NCBI GenBank assembly: GCA_942492205.1 | Contig: CALODT010000001.1 | Span: forward strand, 930,001 to 994,000 | Length of the DNA: 64,000 nucleotides | Source of the DNA: UBA1847 sp942492205 | Lineage (GTDB): Bacteria; Pseudomonadota; Gammaproteobacteria; Steroidobacterales; Woeseiaceae | Direction of reading: 5' to 3' | Part shown: positions 43,823 to 53,800 of the stretch, in pieces | Numbering within the stretch: the stretch's first letter is position 1 | Layout of the letters: every line of letters begins with the position of its first letter | Translations under genes and position numbers: made by a program | Notes under the pieces: generated by a model | Seen by the model: only the letters and a program-made list of their open reading frames with translations | Databases searched by the model: none | What the model was told of the DNA's origin: nothing

Positions 43823-44485
43823 ATGTCGAGACCGCACAGCAGCGAGTACAGCGTCCTTGAAGAAGTCCTTCATTCGGGCACGCATGCGGTGGGTGTCCTG
43901 CTGAGCATCGTTGGCCTCACGTGGATGCTGTACCTGTCCATAGCAGCAGGAGATCCCTGGAGGATCGTCGCCAGCTCCATCTACGGCGCAACCCTGATAA
44001 CGCTGTTCCTGGCATCAACCATCTATCACGCCATGTACGCTTCGCGTCATCGCGAGATATTCAAGCTGCTGGATCACTGCGCGATCTACCTGCTGATAGC
44101 GGGCTCTTATACCCCGTTCCTGCTGGTCGCCATGCGCAACAATACCGGCTGGTGGCTGTTTGGCACGGTGTGGGCACTGGCGACGGCCGGCATCGTCAAG
44201 AAGCTCTGGTTCCGCCACCGTTTCCCGAAAATAGCGCTGGCGAGTTATCTCGCTATGGGCTGGCTGATCGTCGTTGCGGCGCCGCAGATGGCTGACGCAA
44301 TCGGTGCCAACGGCATGGCCTGGCTGCTCGCCGGCGGGCTCTGCTACTCCATCGGCGCCATTTTCTACGCGCTCGACAGGATGCCCTTCAACCATACGGT
44401 CTGGCACGTGTTCGTGCTGGGCGGCGGTGTGTGCCATTTCCTCAGCGTTGTCTGGCACGTTCTGCCGACAACCACGCCGGTCTGA
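43823..44485 (+). CDS. hemolysin III (PAQR) family membrane protein
   Basis: A 220-residue protein with seven hydrophobic segments. Family motifs are EEVLHSGTHAVG at the start, LASTIYHAMYAS, LLDHCAIYLLIAGSYTPF and, at the end, FNHTVWHVFVLGGGVCHF. Conserved histidines suggest a metal-dependent hydrolase, as for other PAQR proteins. The physiological role in bacteria is unclear (membrane homeostasis is one view). I use the ATG at 43823 because homology begins there. It is divergent from the nucleotidase gene. Confidence 0.9.
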   Translation: MSRPHSSEYSVLEEVLHSGTHAVGVLLSIVGLTWMLYLSIAAGDPWRIVASSIYGATLITLFLASTIYHAMYASRHREIFKLLDHCAIYLLIAGSYTPFLLVAMRNNTGWWLFGTVWALATAGIVKKLWFRHRFPKIALASYLAMGWLIVVAAPQMADAIGANGMAWLLAGGLCYSIGAIFYALDRMPFNHTVWHVFVLGGGVCHFLSVVWHVLPTTTPV

Positions 44486-44560
44486 GGCAGCCGTTCCGGG
44501 CTAAAGAACGCCGGCAAACAGTCGATAACCTGATCGATACCTGCCACACATACGGCGTCT

Positions 44561-46726
44561 ATGTCGCACCCCAATCTAAACCAGGAGGCCGGTCACGCCC
44601 TGGTCGTCTCGAGTGATCGATCCGTATCCCGGATCGTGACGCGGCTGCTCCGTGCAGAGGGTTATGCGGCGATTGAGTGCGAGAACTACGATATTCTGGA
44701 GGACTCGGTCGAAGATCATTCCCCGGCTGTAGTTGTCGTCGACGCGACGGCATCGACCGACGGCGGTCTGGACCTGTGCCATGCCATCCGGCAGCTACCC
44801 GGCTGCGATTACATCCCGCTCTTGCTGCTCGCCGATGCGACCGACGACGCCATAACAGAGCGTGCCTACGCACAAAACGTTACCGCAGTAATAGGCAAAC
44901 CGGTTGACGAAGACGCATTCAGGAAGCAAGTACGGTCTCTTGGAGATACCGGGCGCACGCTGAGCGGTATTCGCGCACTGCGAATGCCGGAATCGAACGT
45001 CCTGCGCGCCATGCCGGATGCGTTCTTCATAGCCGGTGGCGACGGACTGCTGCGCCAATACCTGGGCGGCGCCAACGACGATTCGGTTCTGAATCCCGAG
45101 GATATCGAGGGTCGAAACATTCCGGATATCTGGCCTGCGGATGTTGCCAGCCAGGTGCTGCAGAGCATCAAGCGTGTTTTGCGTTCGCGAGAAGGCGATG
45201 CACTTGAGTTCGAACTACAAAACGAAAACGGCTCCGGCCGATACGAGATGCGCCTGCTTGTTCAGGGCCGCGATAAGGTCCTGCTCGTCATCCGAAACAT
45301 GCCGGGATCCGGCGACGCACGTTCCGCGCTAGGCGGCAGCGATCCCGCCGAGACGCTCACGGGACTGACGACACGGGCCGTCTTCGAGGAACAGTTCAAA
45401 GCCATCGTTGCCGACGCCACGCTCCGCGAGCGCGGCGTGGCCGTTTTTGTTATCGATATCGATCGGTTCGGCCGCATTAACGACACGTTGGGTCGCGCGG
45501 TAGGCGATGCTGTGCTGAAAGTGACCGCTCAGCGAATCGCGCGATGCCTCAGAAGTTCCGACAAGCTGGCGCGCATGAGCGACAGCGAAAAGTCCACGCT
45601 TGCACGATTGAGCGGTGACGAGTTTGTGCTGGTGCTCGCCGACGTTGAGTCACGCGACGATATCAGTACCGTTGCGAATCGAGTTCAGGAGGCGTTTCTT
45701 GAGCCGCTCTCTGTTGAGGGTCATCAGCTGAAGGTGTCACCGAGTATCGGTATCGCGATCTATCCGCTTGATGGCAGCACTGTTGACGATCTCCTGAAGA
45801 ACGCGCGGGTCGCACTGGATGAGGCGAAGGTGACGAGTGTCGACGGGCGCGAGTTCTTCTCCAGCACGATGAAATACCGCTCGGCAAAGCGTCTGGACGT
45901 AAAAAACGAACTTCGCTGGGCGATCGAGAAGGACCAGCTGGAGTTGCACTACCTGCCGCGAATCGATCTCACAACCGGCACGGTTGCCGGCCTGGAGGCG
46001 TTGCTGCGCTGGATGCACCCGTTACGGGGAAGTGTGCCGCTTAGCGAAGTACTGCCGCTTGCAGAAGCCACGGGACTGATTTTTCCAATGGGCGAGTGGG
46101 TCCTGAAGACTGCTTGCGCGCAGGCTGCCGCCTGGCGCGAGCTGGATGCCAACACCCCGGCGGTCTCGGTGAATCTGTCGCAGCAGGAATTCGCCAGCGG
46201 AGACATTGTTGAACTGGTGCAGAGCGCGCTGGTCGCCAGTGGACTGCCGGCCAGCCAGCTCGAACTCGAGATTACCGAGAGCATGCTCATGCGCAATCGT
46301 CAGTCAGGCGCAATCCTGAGCGCACTCAGCGCACTCGGTGTTGGCATTGTCCTGGACGATTTCGGGCAGGGTCACTCCTCTATCGCAAACCTGACCAGCC
46401 TGCCGATCAAGGCGATCAAGATCGATCGCGCGTTCATTGATGGCGTGAAAGAACCGGGCGAGAAACAGGCGATCTGCTCGGCAATGATCGCAATGTCGCG
46501 CGAACTCGGTATATCCGTTATTGCGGAGGGCGTCGAAAGTCAGGTACAGGTCGAATTCCTGCGTGAACGCGGCTGCGATGCGGTGCAGGGCTTCCTCTAC
46601 ACGGAACCTCTGCCGGTCGATAAAGTGCCGGCGTTTCTGGATGCGTGCGGCGAGGTGCTGGACGAGACGTCGGTCATCGACCTGATCACGGCGCGACACG
46701 AAATCGACCGTAAAACAGGTAGTTAA
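44561..46726 (+). CDS. receiver-PAS-like-GGDEF-EAL protein
   Basis: A 721-residue cytoplasmic protein. A receiver-like domain (to about residue 125) keeps VVVVDAT and GKPVD. A PAS-like region follows (about 140-235, AMPDAFFIAGGDGLLRQY). A GGDEF domain has SGDEF at 351-355 and a roughly nine-residue insert just before the loop; no I-site RxxD is visible. The EAL domain (E479 in GLEALLRWMHP) keeps NLSQQEF, EITES, DDFGQGHSS, IKIDRAFI and EGVES, so it should be an active c-di-GMP phosphodiesterase. The GGDEF part may be regulatory. The gene is 75 bases after the hemolysin III stop. Confidence 0.9.
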   Translation: MSHPNLNQEAGHALVVSSDRSVSRIVTRLLRAEGYAAIECENYDILEDSVEDHSPAVVVVDATASTDGGLDLCHAIRQLPGCDYIPLLLLADATDDAITERAYAQNVTAVIGKPVDEDAFRKQVRSLGDTGRTLSGIRALRMPESNVLRAMPDAFFIAGGDGLLRQYLGGANDDSVLNPEDIEGRNIPDIWPADVASQVLQSIKRVLRSREGDALEFELQNENGSGRYEMRLLVQGRDKVLLVIRNMPGSGDARSALGGSDPAETLTGLTTRAVFEEQFKAIVADATLRERGVAVFVIDIDRFGRINDTLGRAVGDAVLKVTAQRIARCLRSSDKLARMSDSEKSTLARLSGDEFVLVLADVESRDDISTVANRVQEAFLEPLSVEGHQLKVSPSIGIAIYPLDGSTVDDLLKNARVALDEAKVTSVDGREFFSSTMKYRSAKRLDVKNELRWAIEKDQLELHYLPRIDLTTGTVAGLEALLRWMHPLRGSVPLSEVLPLAEATGLIFPMGEWVLKTACAQAAAWRELDANTPAVSVNLSQQEFASGDIVELVQSALVASGLPASQLELEITESMLMRNRQSGAILSALSALGVGIVLDDFGQGHSSIANLTSLPIKAIKIDRAFIDGVKEPGEKQAICSAMIAMSRELGISVIAEGVESQVQVEFLRERGCDAVQGFLYTEPLPVDKVPAFLDACGEVLDETSVIDLITARHEIDRKTGS

Positions 46727-46766
46727 CTGTTCAACTAGTGGGAACATGCTATTTTTTGAGGACTAG

Positions 46767-46875
46767 GGGGACATTCTACTTTTCGTAGAAAAGTTGAATG
46801 TCCCCAGCAGCTTCGTAGAAAAGTTGAATGTCCCCAGCAGCCGTTTACTTTTCTACGAAAAGTAGAATGTCCCCA
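46767..46875. repeat. REP-like GGGGACATTC palindrome cluster
   Basis: A 39-bp palindrome (46767-46805) has arms GGGGACATTC and GAATGTCCCC with a near-symmetric TACTTTTC/AGAAAAGT inside. A half copy follows at 46812-46835. A further near-copy lies at about 46844-46875 (TTTACTTTTCTACGAAAAGT, then GAATGTCCCC). The units are separated by AGCAG. The layout looks like REP/BIME sequences moved by a RAYT transposase, none of which is in the window. Confidence 0.7.
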
Positions 46876-46903
46876 GCAGCCGTTCTATTTAACGCCACCA
46901 TTA

Positions 46904-46919
46904 TGTGATCCACATCACA
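46904..46919. promoter_or_regulatory. CRP-type operator, perfect consensus
   Basis: TGTGATCCACATCACA is TGTGA-N6-TCACA, the CRP consensus, 87 bases before the first protease start. It lies in a 280-bp gap. Related sites precede the second protease and the small membrane protein. Confidence 0.7.
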
Positions 46920-47006
46920 CTTGCGAGCGCGGCCAGGTTCGGCCCCACACCTCCCAAAACGTCCTGCCCCTGTTGAAATACGTTCCATCAATTACGAGGT
47001 AGTGAC

Positions 47007-48689
47007 ATGGATCGCAAATCACTTTTCACATTCATCACCGTTTACAGCCTCCTGGCAGCGGTTACGTTTTTCTTTGCCAGCAGCGACGAAATCGACGCCA
47101 CATCGGTTGTCGACAACCCGGCCTCTTACATCATCAAGAGCGAGTCTGCTGAAAAGGCGGCCGACGTGGTACGCGCCGCGGGCGGCGAGGTGACGCACGA
47201 GCTCGCCATAATCCGGGCGGTTGCCGCACAGCTGACACAAAAACAGTATGCGATGCTTGCTACGAACAAGACGCTGCGCATCTACAAGGATGCGACGCTC
47301 AAGACGGCGGGCGGTCCGATTCCGGACGCGGAACACGTCCGGCTGATTGATGCGGATCGGTTGCATGAGGCTGGCATCACCGGCGACGGCGTGACGGTAG
47401 CGGTTCTCGATACCGGCATGTGGTACAGCCATAACAACATCAAGCGCGATCTTTTCAGTAACAACAAGATTGTCGCGGAGTACAACGCGCAGAAAGGCGA
47501 GGAAGGGCATGCCGCCGACAAGCACGGTCATGGGACGCACCTGACCAGCATCATCGCCAGCTCGCAGATCTCGGACAACGGCAACGTGCAGGGCATCGCG
47601 CCGAACGTGAACCTGATCAACGTCAAGGCATTTGGTGAAGACGGCAGCGGCACGTATGCGGATGTGATTCGCGGTCTCGACTGGCTGGTGGCCAACAAGA
47701 GCAAATACAACGTACGCGTTGTAAATCTCTCATTCAGCGCCACGCCGCAGTCGCACTACTGGGACGACCCGATTAACCAAGCGGTGATGGCTGCATGGCA
47801 GGCCGGTATTGTCGTGGTGGCATCAGCCGGTAACGGTGGACCGGATCCGATGACCATCGGCGTTCCCGGTAACGTACCCTACGTGATTACCGTGGGCGCG
47901 ATGACCGACAGCTATACGCCTGATGATCTGAGCGATGATCGGCTGGCAACTTTTTCGGCTGCCGGCCCGACCTTCGAGGGCTTCGTCAAGCCGGAACTGG
48001 TCGCGCCGGGCGGTCACATGCTGGGCATCATGGACGACGGCAACCACCAGATCGCCGACGATCATCCCGAGTGGGTGCAGGAGAACGATCGCCTGTACGT
48101 CATGTCGGGTACGTCGCAGTCTGCTGCTGTGGTCAGCGGTGCTGCGGCACTGCTGCTGCAGGCCAAGCCGTGGCTGACGCCGGACCAGGTGAAGTGCCAG
48201 CTGATGAGCTCGGCACGCGCCGCGGTCGACGGTAACGGCGAGCTTGCCTACAGCGTGTTCCAGCAGGGCGCCGGCATGATCAATGCCTATGACGCGGTGC
48301 AGAACGACAATGTCGACTGTGCCAACAACGGCATGGACATCAACCTCGACATGACCGGCCAGGTGCACTACGGCGGGCCCGCCAACGTCGATGAAGACGG
48401 CAACTACTACCTGATGAACATGGACGGGTACCTGTGGACCAACGACTCGCTGTCGACCGAGGGCTATCTCTGGACCAACGGCTACCTGTGGACGAATGGC
48501 TACCTGTGGACCAACGGCTACCTGTGGACGAACGGCAGCGTTAATGCCAATGGTTATTTGTGGACCAACGGCTATCTGTGGACCAACGCCTACCTCTGGA
48601 CAAACGGCTATCTCTGGACCAATGGGTATCTCTGGACGAACGCGCTGAGCGAGACGGCGGGCGTTAACACCTGGGTCGACCAGGAGTAA
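47007..48689 (+). CDS. secreted S8 subtilisin-like protease with C-terminal YLWTN hexad repeats, copy 1
   Basis: A 560-residue secreted protease. A signal-like N-terminus (1-25) is followed by an inhibitor-I9-like propeptide (about 38-110, SYIIKSESAEKAADVVRAAG). The S8 catalytic domain carries D135 (VLDTGMW), H175 (GHGTH), N276 (SAGNGG) and S370 (GTSQSAA). A linker with HYGGPANVDEDGNYYLMNMD leads into twelve hexads (48426-48641): ten are [GA]YLWTN and two are spacers (DSLSTE, GSVNAN), ordered 1-spacer-4-spacer-5. The end reads TWVDQE. The repeat may form a beta-solenoid or surface-binding module; this is inference. A strong terminator follows. Confidence 0.93.
   Translation: MDRKSLFTFITVYSLLAAVTFFFASSDEIDATSVVDNPASYIIKSESAEKAADVVRAAGGEVTHELAIIRAVAAQLTQKQYAMLATNKTLRIYKDATLKTAGGPIPDAEHVRLIDADRLHEAGITGDGVTVAVLDTGMWYSHNNIKRDLFSNNKIVAEYNAQKGEEGHAADKHGHGTHLTSIIASSQISDNGNVQGIAPNVNLINVKAFGEDGSGTYADVIRGLDWLVANKSKYNVRVVNLSFSATPQSHYWDDPINQAVMAAWQAGIVVVASAGNGGPDPMTIGVPGNVPYVITVGAMTDSYTPDDLSDDRLATFSAAGPTFEGFVKPELVAPGGHMLGIMDDGNHQIADDHPEWVQENDRLYVMSGTSQSAAVVSGAAALLLQAKPWLTPDQVKCQLMSSARAAVDGNGELAYSVFQQGAGMINAYDAVQNDNVDCANNGMDINLDMTGQVHYGGPANVDEDGNYYLMNMDGYLWTNDSLSTEGYLWTNGYLWTNGYLWTNGYLWTNGSVNANGYLWTNGYLWTNAYLWTNGYLWTNGYLWTNALSETAGVNTWVDQE
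48426..48641 (+). repeat. 18-bp coding repeat (hexad array) in protease 1
   Basis: Twelve 18-bp units encode ten [GA]YLWTN hexads and two six-residue spacers, all in one register. Third codon positions vary between units (TAC/TAT, CTG/CTC, ACC/ACG), so the protein repeat is kept while the DNA drifts. Confidence 0.9.
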
Positions 48690-48710
48690 AACCAACAGAT
48701 CCCTGCAGCG

Positions 48711-48744
48711 GCGGCGCCCTCGGAGACGGGGCGCCGCTTTTTTT
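48711..48744 (+). terminator. strong rho-independent terminator after protease 1
   Basis: GCGGCGCCC (48711-48719) pairs with GGGCGCCGC (48729-48737) around a 9-base loop, followed by seven T and further T-rich bases. It lies 22 bases past the stop and should separate protease 1 from protease 2. Confidence 0.92.
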
Positions 48745-48750
48745 GGTTTT

Positions 48751-48804
48751 ATTGGGACATTCCTAATTTAATGCGCTAATACATTTATTTGGGAATGTCC
48801 CAAT
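48751..48804. repeat. REP-like palindrome between the two proteases
   Basis: ATTGGGACATTCC and GGAATGTCCCAAT are perfect 13-bp arms around an AT-rich centre of 28 bases. The GGGACATTC core is shared with the cluster at 46767-46875, so these elements flank the first protease gene. Confidence 0.7.
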
Positions 48805-48819
48805 TTGACACCCCCATTA

Positions 48820-48835
48820 TGTGACGCTCGTCACG
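48820..48835. promoter_or_regulatory. CRP-like operator upstream of protease 2
   Basis: TGTGACGCTCGTCACG fits TGTGA-N6-TCACA with one mismatch at the last base. It lies about 100 bases before the start of the second protease, comparable to the site of protease 1. Confidence 0.55.
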
Positions 48836-48934
48836 ATCACGCCGCCGCCCTGAATGCCGCCTGCACCGGGAATACGGCCGCTCTTCTGCTCAAATGTACC
48901 CATCGACAAGAACCGTCTTTCAAGGGACATCGAC

Positions 48935-50704
48935 ATGTTGCACAAGGCCATTATTTCTCTCATCGCCGTTCTCGCTGCTGCGACCGTAATCGCATCCGAG
49001 CAGCCAGCACCGACGGTATCGAAGGCCAGCTATATCGTGCAGGCCGATTCTTACCTGGTCGCCAAGGAGGCCGTTATTCGCGTCGGCGGTGAGGTCACCC
49101 ACGAACTCAATATCATCAACGCTGTTGGCGCCAGCCTGTCGTCTGTACAGCTTGGCGAACTGTCGAAAGACAGCCGCCTGAAGATCCAGAAGGATCGCAG
49201 CGCGGGCGTTGCGGCAGCTACGTTGCTGAGCTCCACGGATATTTCCCGAACGACAGATGCGGGCGATGGCCCGAGCAGCTACCTGTCAACCATCGTTGGC
49301 GCCGCCGATCTGCATCGCAAGGGCCTGACGGGCGAGGGCGTCACCGTAGCCGTCGTCGATACCGGCTACTACACGACGTATGATCTTTCAAAGAAGCAAA
49401 ACGGCCAACACCGCGTACTTGCGCAATATGACGCAATTTCCAGCCAGGCGTTCTCTGCGGTCGACGAGTTCGATGACGGCGCCTTTGAATTTAAGGACAA
49501 TATCAATAGTGGCGTCGGATCCGATGGTAACGGTCATGGCAGCCACGTCACCAGCATCATCGCGAACTCGGAACGCGATCAGAACGGCAACTATCTTGGT
49601 GTCGCGCCCGGCGTTAACCTCGTGTCGGTCAGAGCTTTCGACAGCAACGGCAATGGCACGTATCTCGACGTCATTCGCGGACTTGACTGGATTCTGACGA
49701 ACGCCAACAAGTACAAGATTCGTGTGGCAAATCTTTCCTTTAGTGCCGAAGCGCAGTCGCACTACTGGGATGACCCGATCAACCAGGCCGTTATGCGCCT
49801 CTGGTACGAGGGCATTGTCATCGTAGCGTCTGCCGGCAACCGTGGACCGGATGCCATGTCAATCGGCGTGCCGGGCAATGTTCCCTACGTCATTACCGTC
49901 GGCTCGATGAATGACAACGGCACGCCGCTGTATGACGCCGACGATACTCTGTCCTCGTTCTCGTCAGCTGGTCCGACCGTTGAAGGCTTCGTCAAGCCGG
50001 AGATCGTCGCACCTGGCAACAGTCTCATTGGCCTGATGAACAATGGCGTACACAAAATCACAATGGATCATCCGGAATTCATGTTCTCGTTCGGTGATTC
50101 CAGCAAGTACTTCGCGATGTCAGGCACTTCGCAGTCGGCAGCGGCTGTCACCGGTGTCGTCGCGCTGCTGCTGCAAGGCGATACCAAGCTCACGCCCGAT
50201 CAGGTCAAGTGCAAACTGATGAGCGGCGCAAAGCCCGCGGTCAACGATGCTGGCGCGCTCGCCTACAGCGTCTTTCAGCAAGGTGCCGGACTGGTCAACG
50301 CTTACGCGGCGGTGGCGAGCCAGGAGAAAGACTGCGCCAACGGCGGCATGGACCTCAAAGCCGACCTGAATGGCAAGGCCCACTATGGCGGCCGTGCCAA
50401 TGTCGACGAGAATGGCAACTACTACCTGATGGATCTCGACGGCTACCTCTGGACCAACAATTCCCTCGGCACCGAGGGCTACCTCTGGACCAACGGTTAT
50501 CTGTGGACCAACGGCTACCTCTGGACCAACGCCTATCTCTGGACCAACGGCGAAGTCGGCGCGAACGGTTATTTGTGGACCAATGGCTATCTTTGGACCA
50601 ACGGCTACCTGTGGACCAACGGTTATCTTTGGACGAACGGCTACCTCTGGACCAATTCCAGCGAGCAAAATGCCGGCATCAACGTCTGGGTACAGCCGGA
50701 ATAG
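48935..50704 (+). CDS. secreted S8 subtilisin-like protease with C-terminal YLWTN hexad repeats, copy 2
   Basis: A 589-residue paralogue of the protease at 47007. A signal peptide (1-23) is followed by a propeptide (SYIVQADSYLVAKEAVIRVG). The catalytic domain has D142 (VVDTGYY), H201 (GHGSH, with Ser for the usual Thr) and S399 (GTSQSAA). The linker NVDENGNYYLMDLD leads into twelve hexads (50441-50656): one GYLWTN, spacer NSLGTE, four, spacer GEVGAN, then five, the same 1+4+5 layout as copy 1. The end is VWVQPE. I use the ATG at 48935 with AAGGGA upstream; the frame is open to 48854. A CRP-like site precedes it. Confidence 0.93.
   Translation: MLHKAIISLIAVLAAATVIASEQPAPTVSKASYIVQADSYLVAKEAVIRVGGEVTHELNIINAVGASLSSVQLGELSKDSRLKIQKDRSAGVAAATLLSSTDISRTTDAGDGPSSYLSTIVGAADLHRKGLTGEGVTVAVVDTGYYTTYDLSKKQNGQHRVLAQYDAISSQAFSAVDEFDDGAFEFKDNINSGVGSDGNGHGSHVTSIIANSERDQNGNYLGVAPGVNLVSVRAFDSNGNGTYLDVIRGLDWILTNANKYKIRVANLSFSAEAQSHYWDDPINQAVMRLWYEGIVIVASAGNRGPDAMSIGVPGNVPYVITVGSMNDNGTPLYDADDTLSSFSSAGPTVEGFVKPEIVAPGNSLIGLMNNGVHKITMDHPEFMFSFGDSSKYFAMSGTSQSAAAVTGVVALLLQGDTKLTPDQVKCKLMSGAKPAVNDAGALAYSVFQQGAGLVNAYAAVASQEKDCANGGMDLKADLNGKAHYGGRANVDENGNYYLMDLDGYLWTNNSLGTEGYLWTNGYLWTNGYLWTNAYLWTNGEVGANGYLWTNGYLWTNGYLWTNGYLWTNGYLWTNSSEQNAGINVWVQPE
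50441..50656 (+). repeat. 18-bp coding repeat (hexad array) in protease 2
   Basis: Twelve 18-bp units, ten encoding [GA]YLWTN, with six-residue spacers at units 2 and 7, exactly as in protease 1. Synonymous differences among units show the array is not a recent slippage product. Confidence 0.9.
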
Positions 50705-50852
50705 TGCCAGGTGGTCATCGAAGCGCGAAAAATCAGTCAGTTACAGCGTTTTCCGCATTGGAGGGGCCGTCACGCTTCGGCCTCAAGATAGCGCGCTGCA
50801 GGCCGATACGACTTGTACGGGCGTACCGCAAGCCAACTCACATCGGGACCGG

Positions 50853-53800
50853 ATGACGACGATAGTTTCGAAAATATGGCATGCAGCACCGACAGGGATC
50901 CTGTTGGTGCTGTTGTCGTTTGCGAGCACGGCCGGCGCCGACGGTTTCGAGGCGAACAGCATGCGTTTCGATCGTATCAACGTCGCCGACGGGCTCGTGC
51001 AGGGTTCTGTCCTGGACATCGAGCAGGACCATACCGGTTTCCTGTGGTTCGCCACGGAAGCCGGACTCGATCGCTATGACGGCTTCAGTTTCAAACACTA
51101 TCGTCACGAGCGCGGCAATCCGAACGCGCTCGCCAGTGACTTCATCCGCGACCTCGACATCGCCGGCGACGGCTCGCTGTGGATAGCAACCGATGGCGGC
51201 GGCGTGTCGCGCTGGGATCCGGCAACGGATTCCATAACGACCTATCGATCGCAGGAGTCCGATGACACGTCACTCGGTACCGACAGAATCGTAACGATTC
51301 TGGCCGGCGCGGATGGCTTCATCTGGATCGGCACGCGGGATTCCGGCCTCGAGCGGCTGGATCCTGAAACCCATGAAGTGCTGCACTTCGCCAGTCAGCA
51401 CGACGATCCTGCATCCGTGAGTAGCCGCGAGATCTTCGCACTGATCGAGGACGGTGCCGGCTATTTGTGGATTGGCGGCAATGGTGGCCTCAACCGAATG
51501 AATCTCGCTACCGGCGAGATATCACGAATCGAGCTCGGTCTATCCGGCGCGGAGAATGCGGTTGTTCGCAGCCTCGGCTTCGCGCGCGACGGCACGCTGT
51601 GGGTTGGCACCGACGGCTGGGGGCTGCTGGCGCTCGATACCGAGACGGGCGCAAGCCGTCGCTACACCAACGACCCCGAAGATTCCTCGAGCATCAGCAG
51701 CAACGAGGTGTTATCGATTTTCGAGGACAAGCGGCGTCGCCTTTGGCTCGGTACCCGTAACGGCCTCAACCTGATGGACCGCGATCGCGGCGAATTCGCG
51801 ACCTACCGCTACGATGTAGCCGACTCCACCAGTATCGGGGCGGACAGCGTTTTCTCGATTTTTCAGGATCAGGGTGGCCTGATGTGGTTTGGCACGATAA
51901 CGGGTGGTGTGAGCAAGTGGAATCCGCGCTCCTGGTCATTCGGCCACTACAAGCCCGACAACAGTGGGCCGCGGAGCCTCAGCAACTCCAATATTTCGAC
52001 GTTTACCGAGGATCTCGACGGCAACACCTGGGTCGGGACCTTCGGTGGTGGCATTAACATCATTGGTCGTGACGACGGCGTCGTGCGTCAGATTCGCCAC
52101 AACCCATCCGACCCTGCGGCCAGTATCGGTGGCGATCGGGTCATGGCGATGACTACGGACCGGCAGGGGCATATCTGGGCCGGAACGATGCGCGGCGGCC
52201 TGAGCCACATCGACCCGGACTCCGGCGACATCAGGACGTTCGTCAACGACCCGAATGATCCGGCCAGCCTGGCAGCCAACGGCGTGATGTCGCTGATGCA
52301 GGACAGGGCCGGCAACCTCTGGGTGGGTACCTTTGGTGGCGGCGTGAGCCGGCTGGACCGAAAGAGCGGGCAGTTCACGAATTATGCTCACGACCCGGGA
52401 GATCCCACAACGTTATCGAGCCCGAGGGCCACGGCTATTGCCCAGGGCAAGGATGGCGTCATCTGGGTGGGCACCGATGGCGGCGGCCTGAACTACATGG
52501 TCTCTGATGACGGCAAATGGCAGCAACTCGTGCACGACCTCGATAATCCGGGCAGCCTGAGTGCCAATACCGTCTATTCGCTGCACGTCGACGCGTTCGG
52601 CAACCTGTGGGTTGGCACCCGGCAGGGACTTGATCGCGTCTCCACCGACAGGCGGTCGGGCGCCGTGCGCGTTGAGACGATCAACGCGATCGCGGGCAGG
52701 ACCGTGTTCGGGGTGCAGTCCGACGTGGATGGCAATATCTGGGTTTCGTCCAACCAGGGTCTGGTGCGGTTCAGTCCGGAGACGGGCATCGTCCGCGAGT
52801 TTCACGAGAGCCAGGGCTTACAAGGCGAGGAATTCAATTTCGGCGCGAGCTACGCCGGCATGGATGGCACACTCTATTTCGGCGGTGAGAACGGCTTTAA
52901 CCGTTTCAATCCCGCTGATCTCGAACTGAACACGACGCCGCCGCCCGTCGCGCTAACGTCGTTGTCCATTATCAACGAGCCGCTCGATTCCGAGCAGCCG
53001 TACGAACTCATCCGCAGCCTCGACCTCGGCTATCGCGACTATGTCGTTACCTTTGTTGTCGCGGCGCTGGACTTTACTGCGCCGAAAAAGAATCGCTATT
53101 CGTACATGCTCGAAGGTTTCGATGAAACCTGGGTGGATGCCGGCAACGAACGTCGCATTACCTACACCAACCTCGATGGCGGCGAATACGTGCTCAAGGT
53201 ACGCGCCGCCAACAGCGACGGCGCCTGGAATTCCACCGCGATGGCGATCCCCCTGACGGTCGCCCATGCGCCCTGGAAAACCTGGTGGGCCTACCTGATC
53301 TATGCCGCGGTCGCGCTGCTGGCCGTGTTCCTATTCTGGCGCCAGCAGCAGCGCAAACTGCAGCGTGAGTTTGAATACAGCCGTCGCCTTGAGCAGGAAG
53401 TGGAGGAACGCACCGAGGAGCTCAACAATCGCAACCACGACCTGAAGGTCGTGAATTCCAAGCTGTTGGAGGCGAGTACGACGGACCCGCTGACCGGCCT
53501 GCGCAACCGCCGTTACCTGTTCCAGCAAGTTGGCAAGGACGTGGACCTGGTGCTGCGGCACTATCGCGACGGTACCGAAACGATGCGCCCGGACGGCAAC
53601 AATGACCTGCTGTTCCTGATGGTCGACCTCGATAACTTCAAACCGGTCAATGACACCTGCGGCCACGAGGCCGGTGATCGACTCCTGCTGCAGATTCGGG
53701 ACGTACTGCTGGAGGCCTGTCGCAAATCCGATGACGTCATCCGCTGGGGCGGTGATGAGTTCCTCATCATCGCGCGGGAAACCAACAGGGAGTTCGCGGC

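Noticed and set aside
47823..48695. Minus-strand frame over the protease 1 hexads with VGPQIAVGPQ-type repeats
   Set aside because: The repeat is the antisense reading of the YLWTN array. There is no start signal or signal peptide, and the plus-strand product carries an intact S8 triad.
48426..50656. 18-bp periodic DNA that could suggest a CRISPR or minisatellite
   Set aside because: Units are contiguous without spacers, lie inside open frames, and vary at synonymous sites; they are coding repeats.
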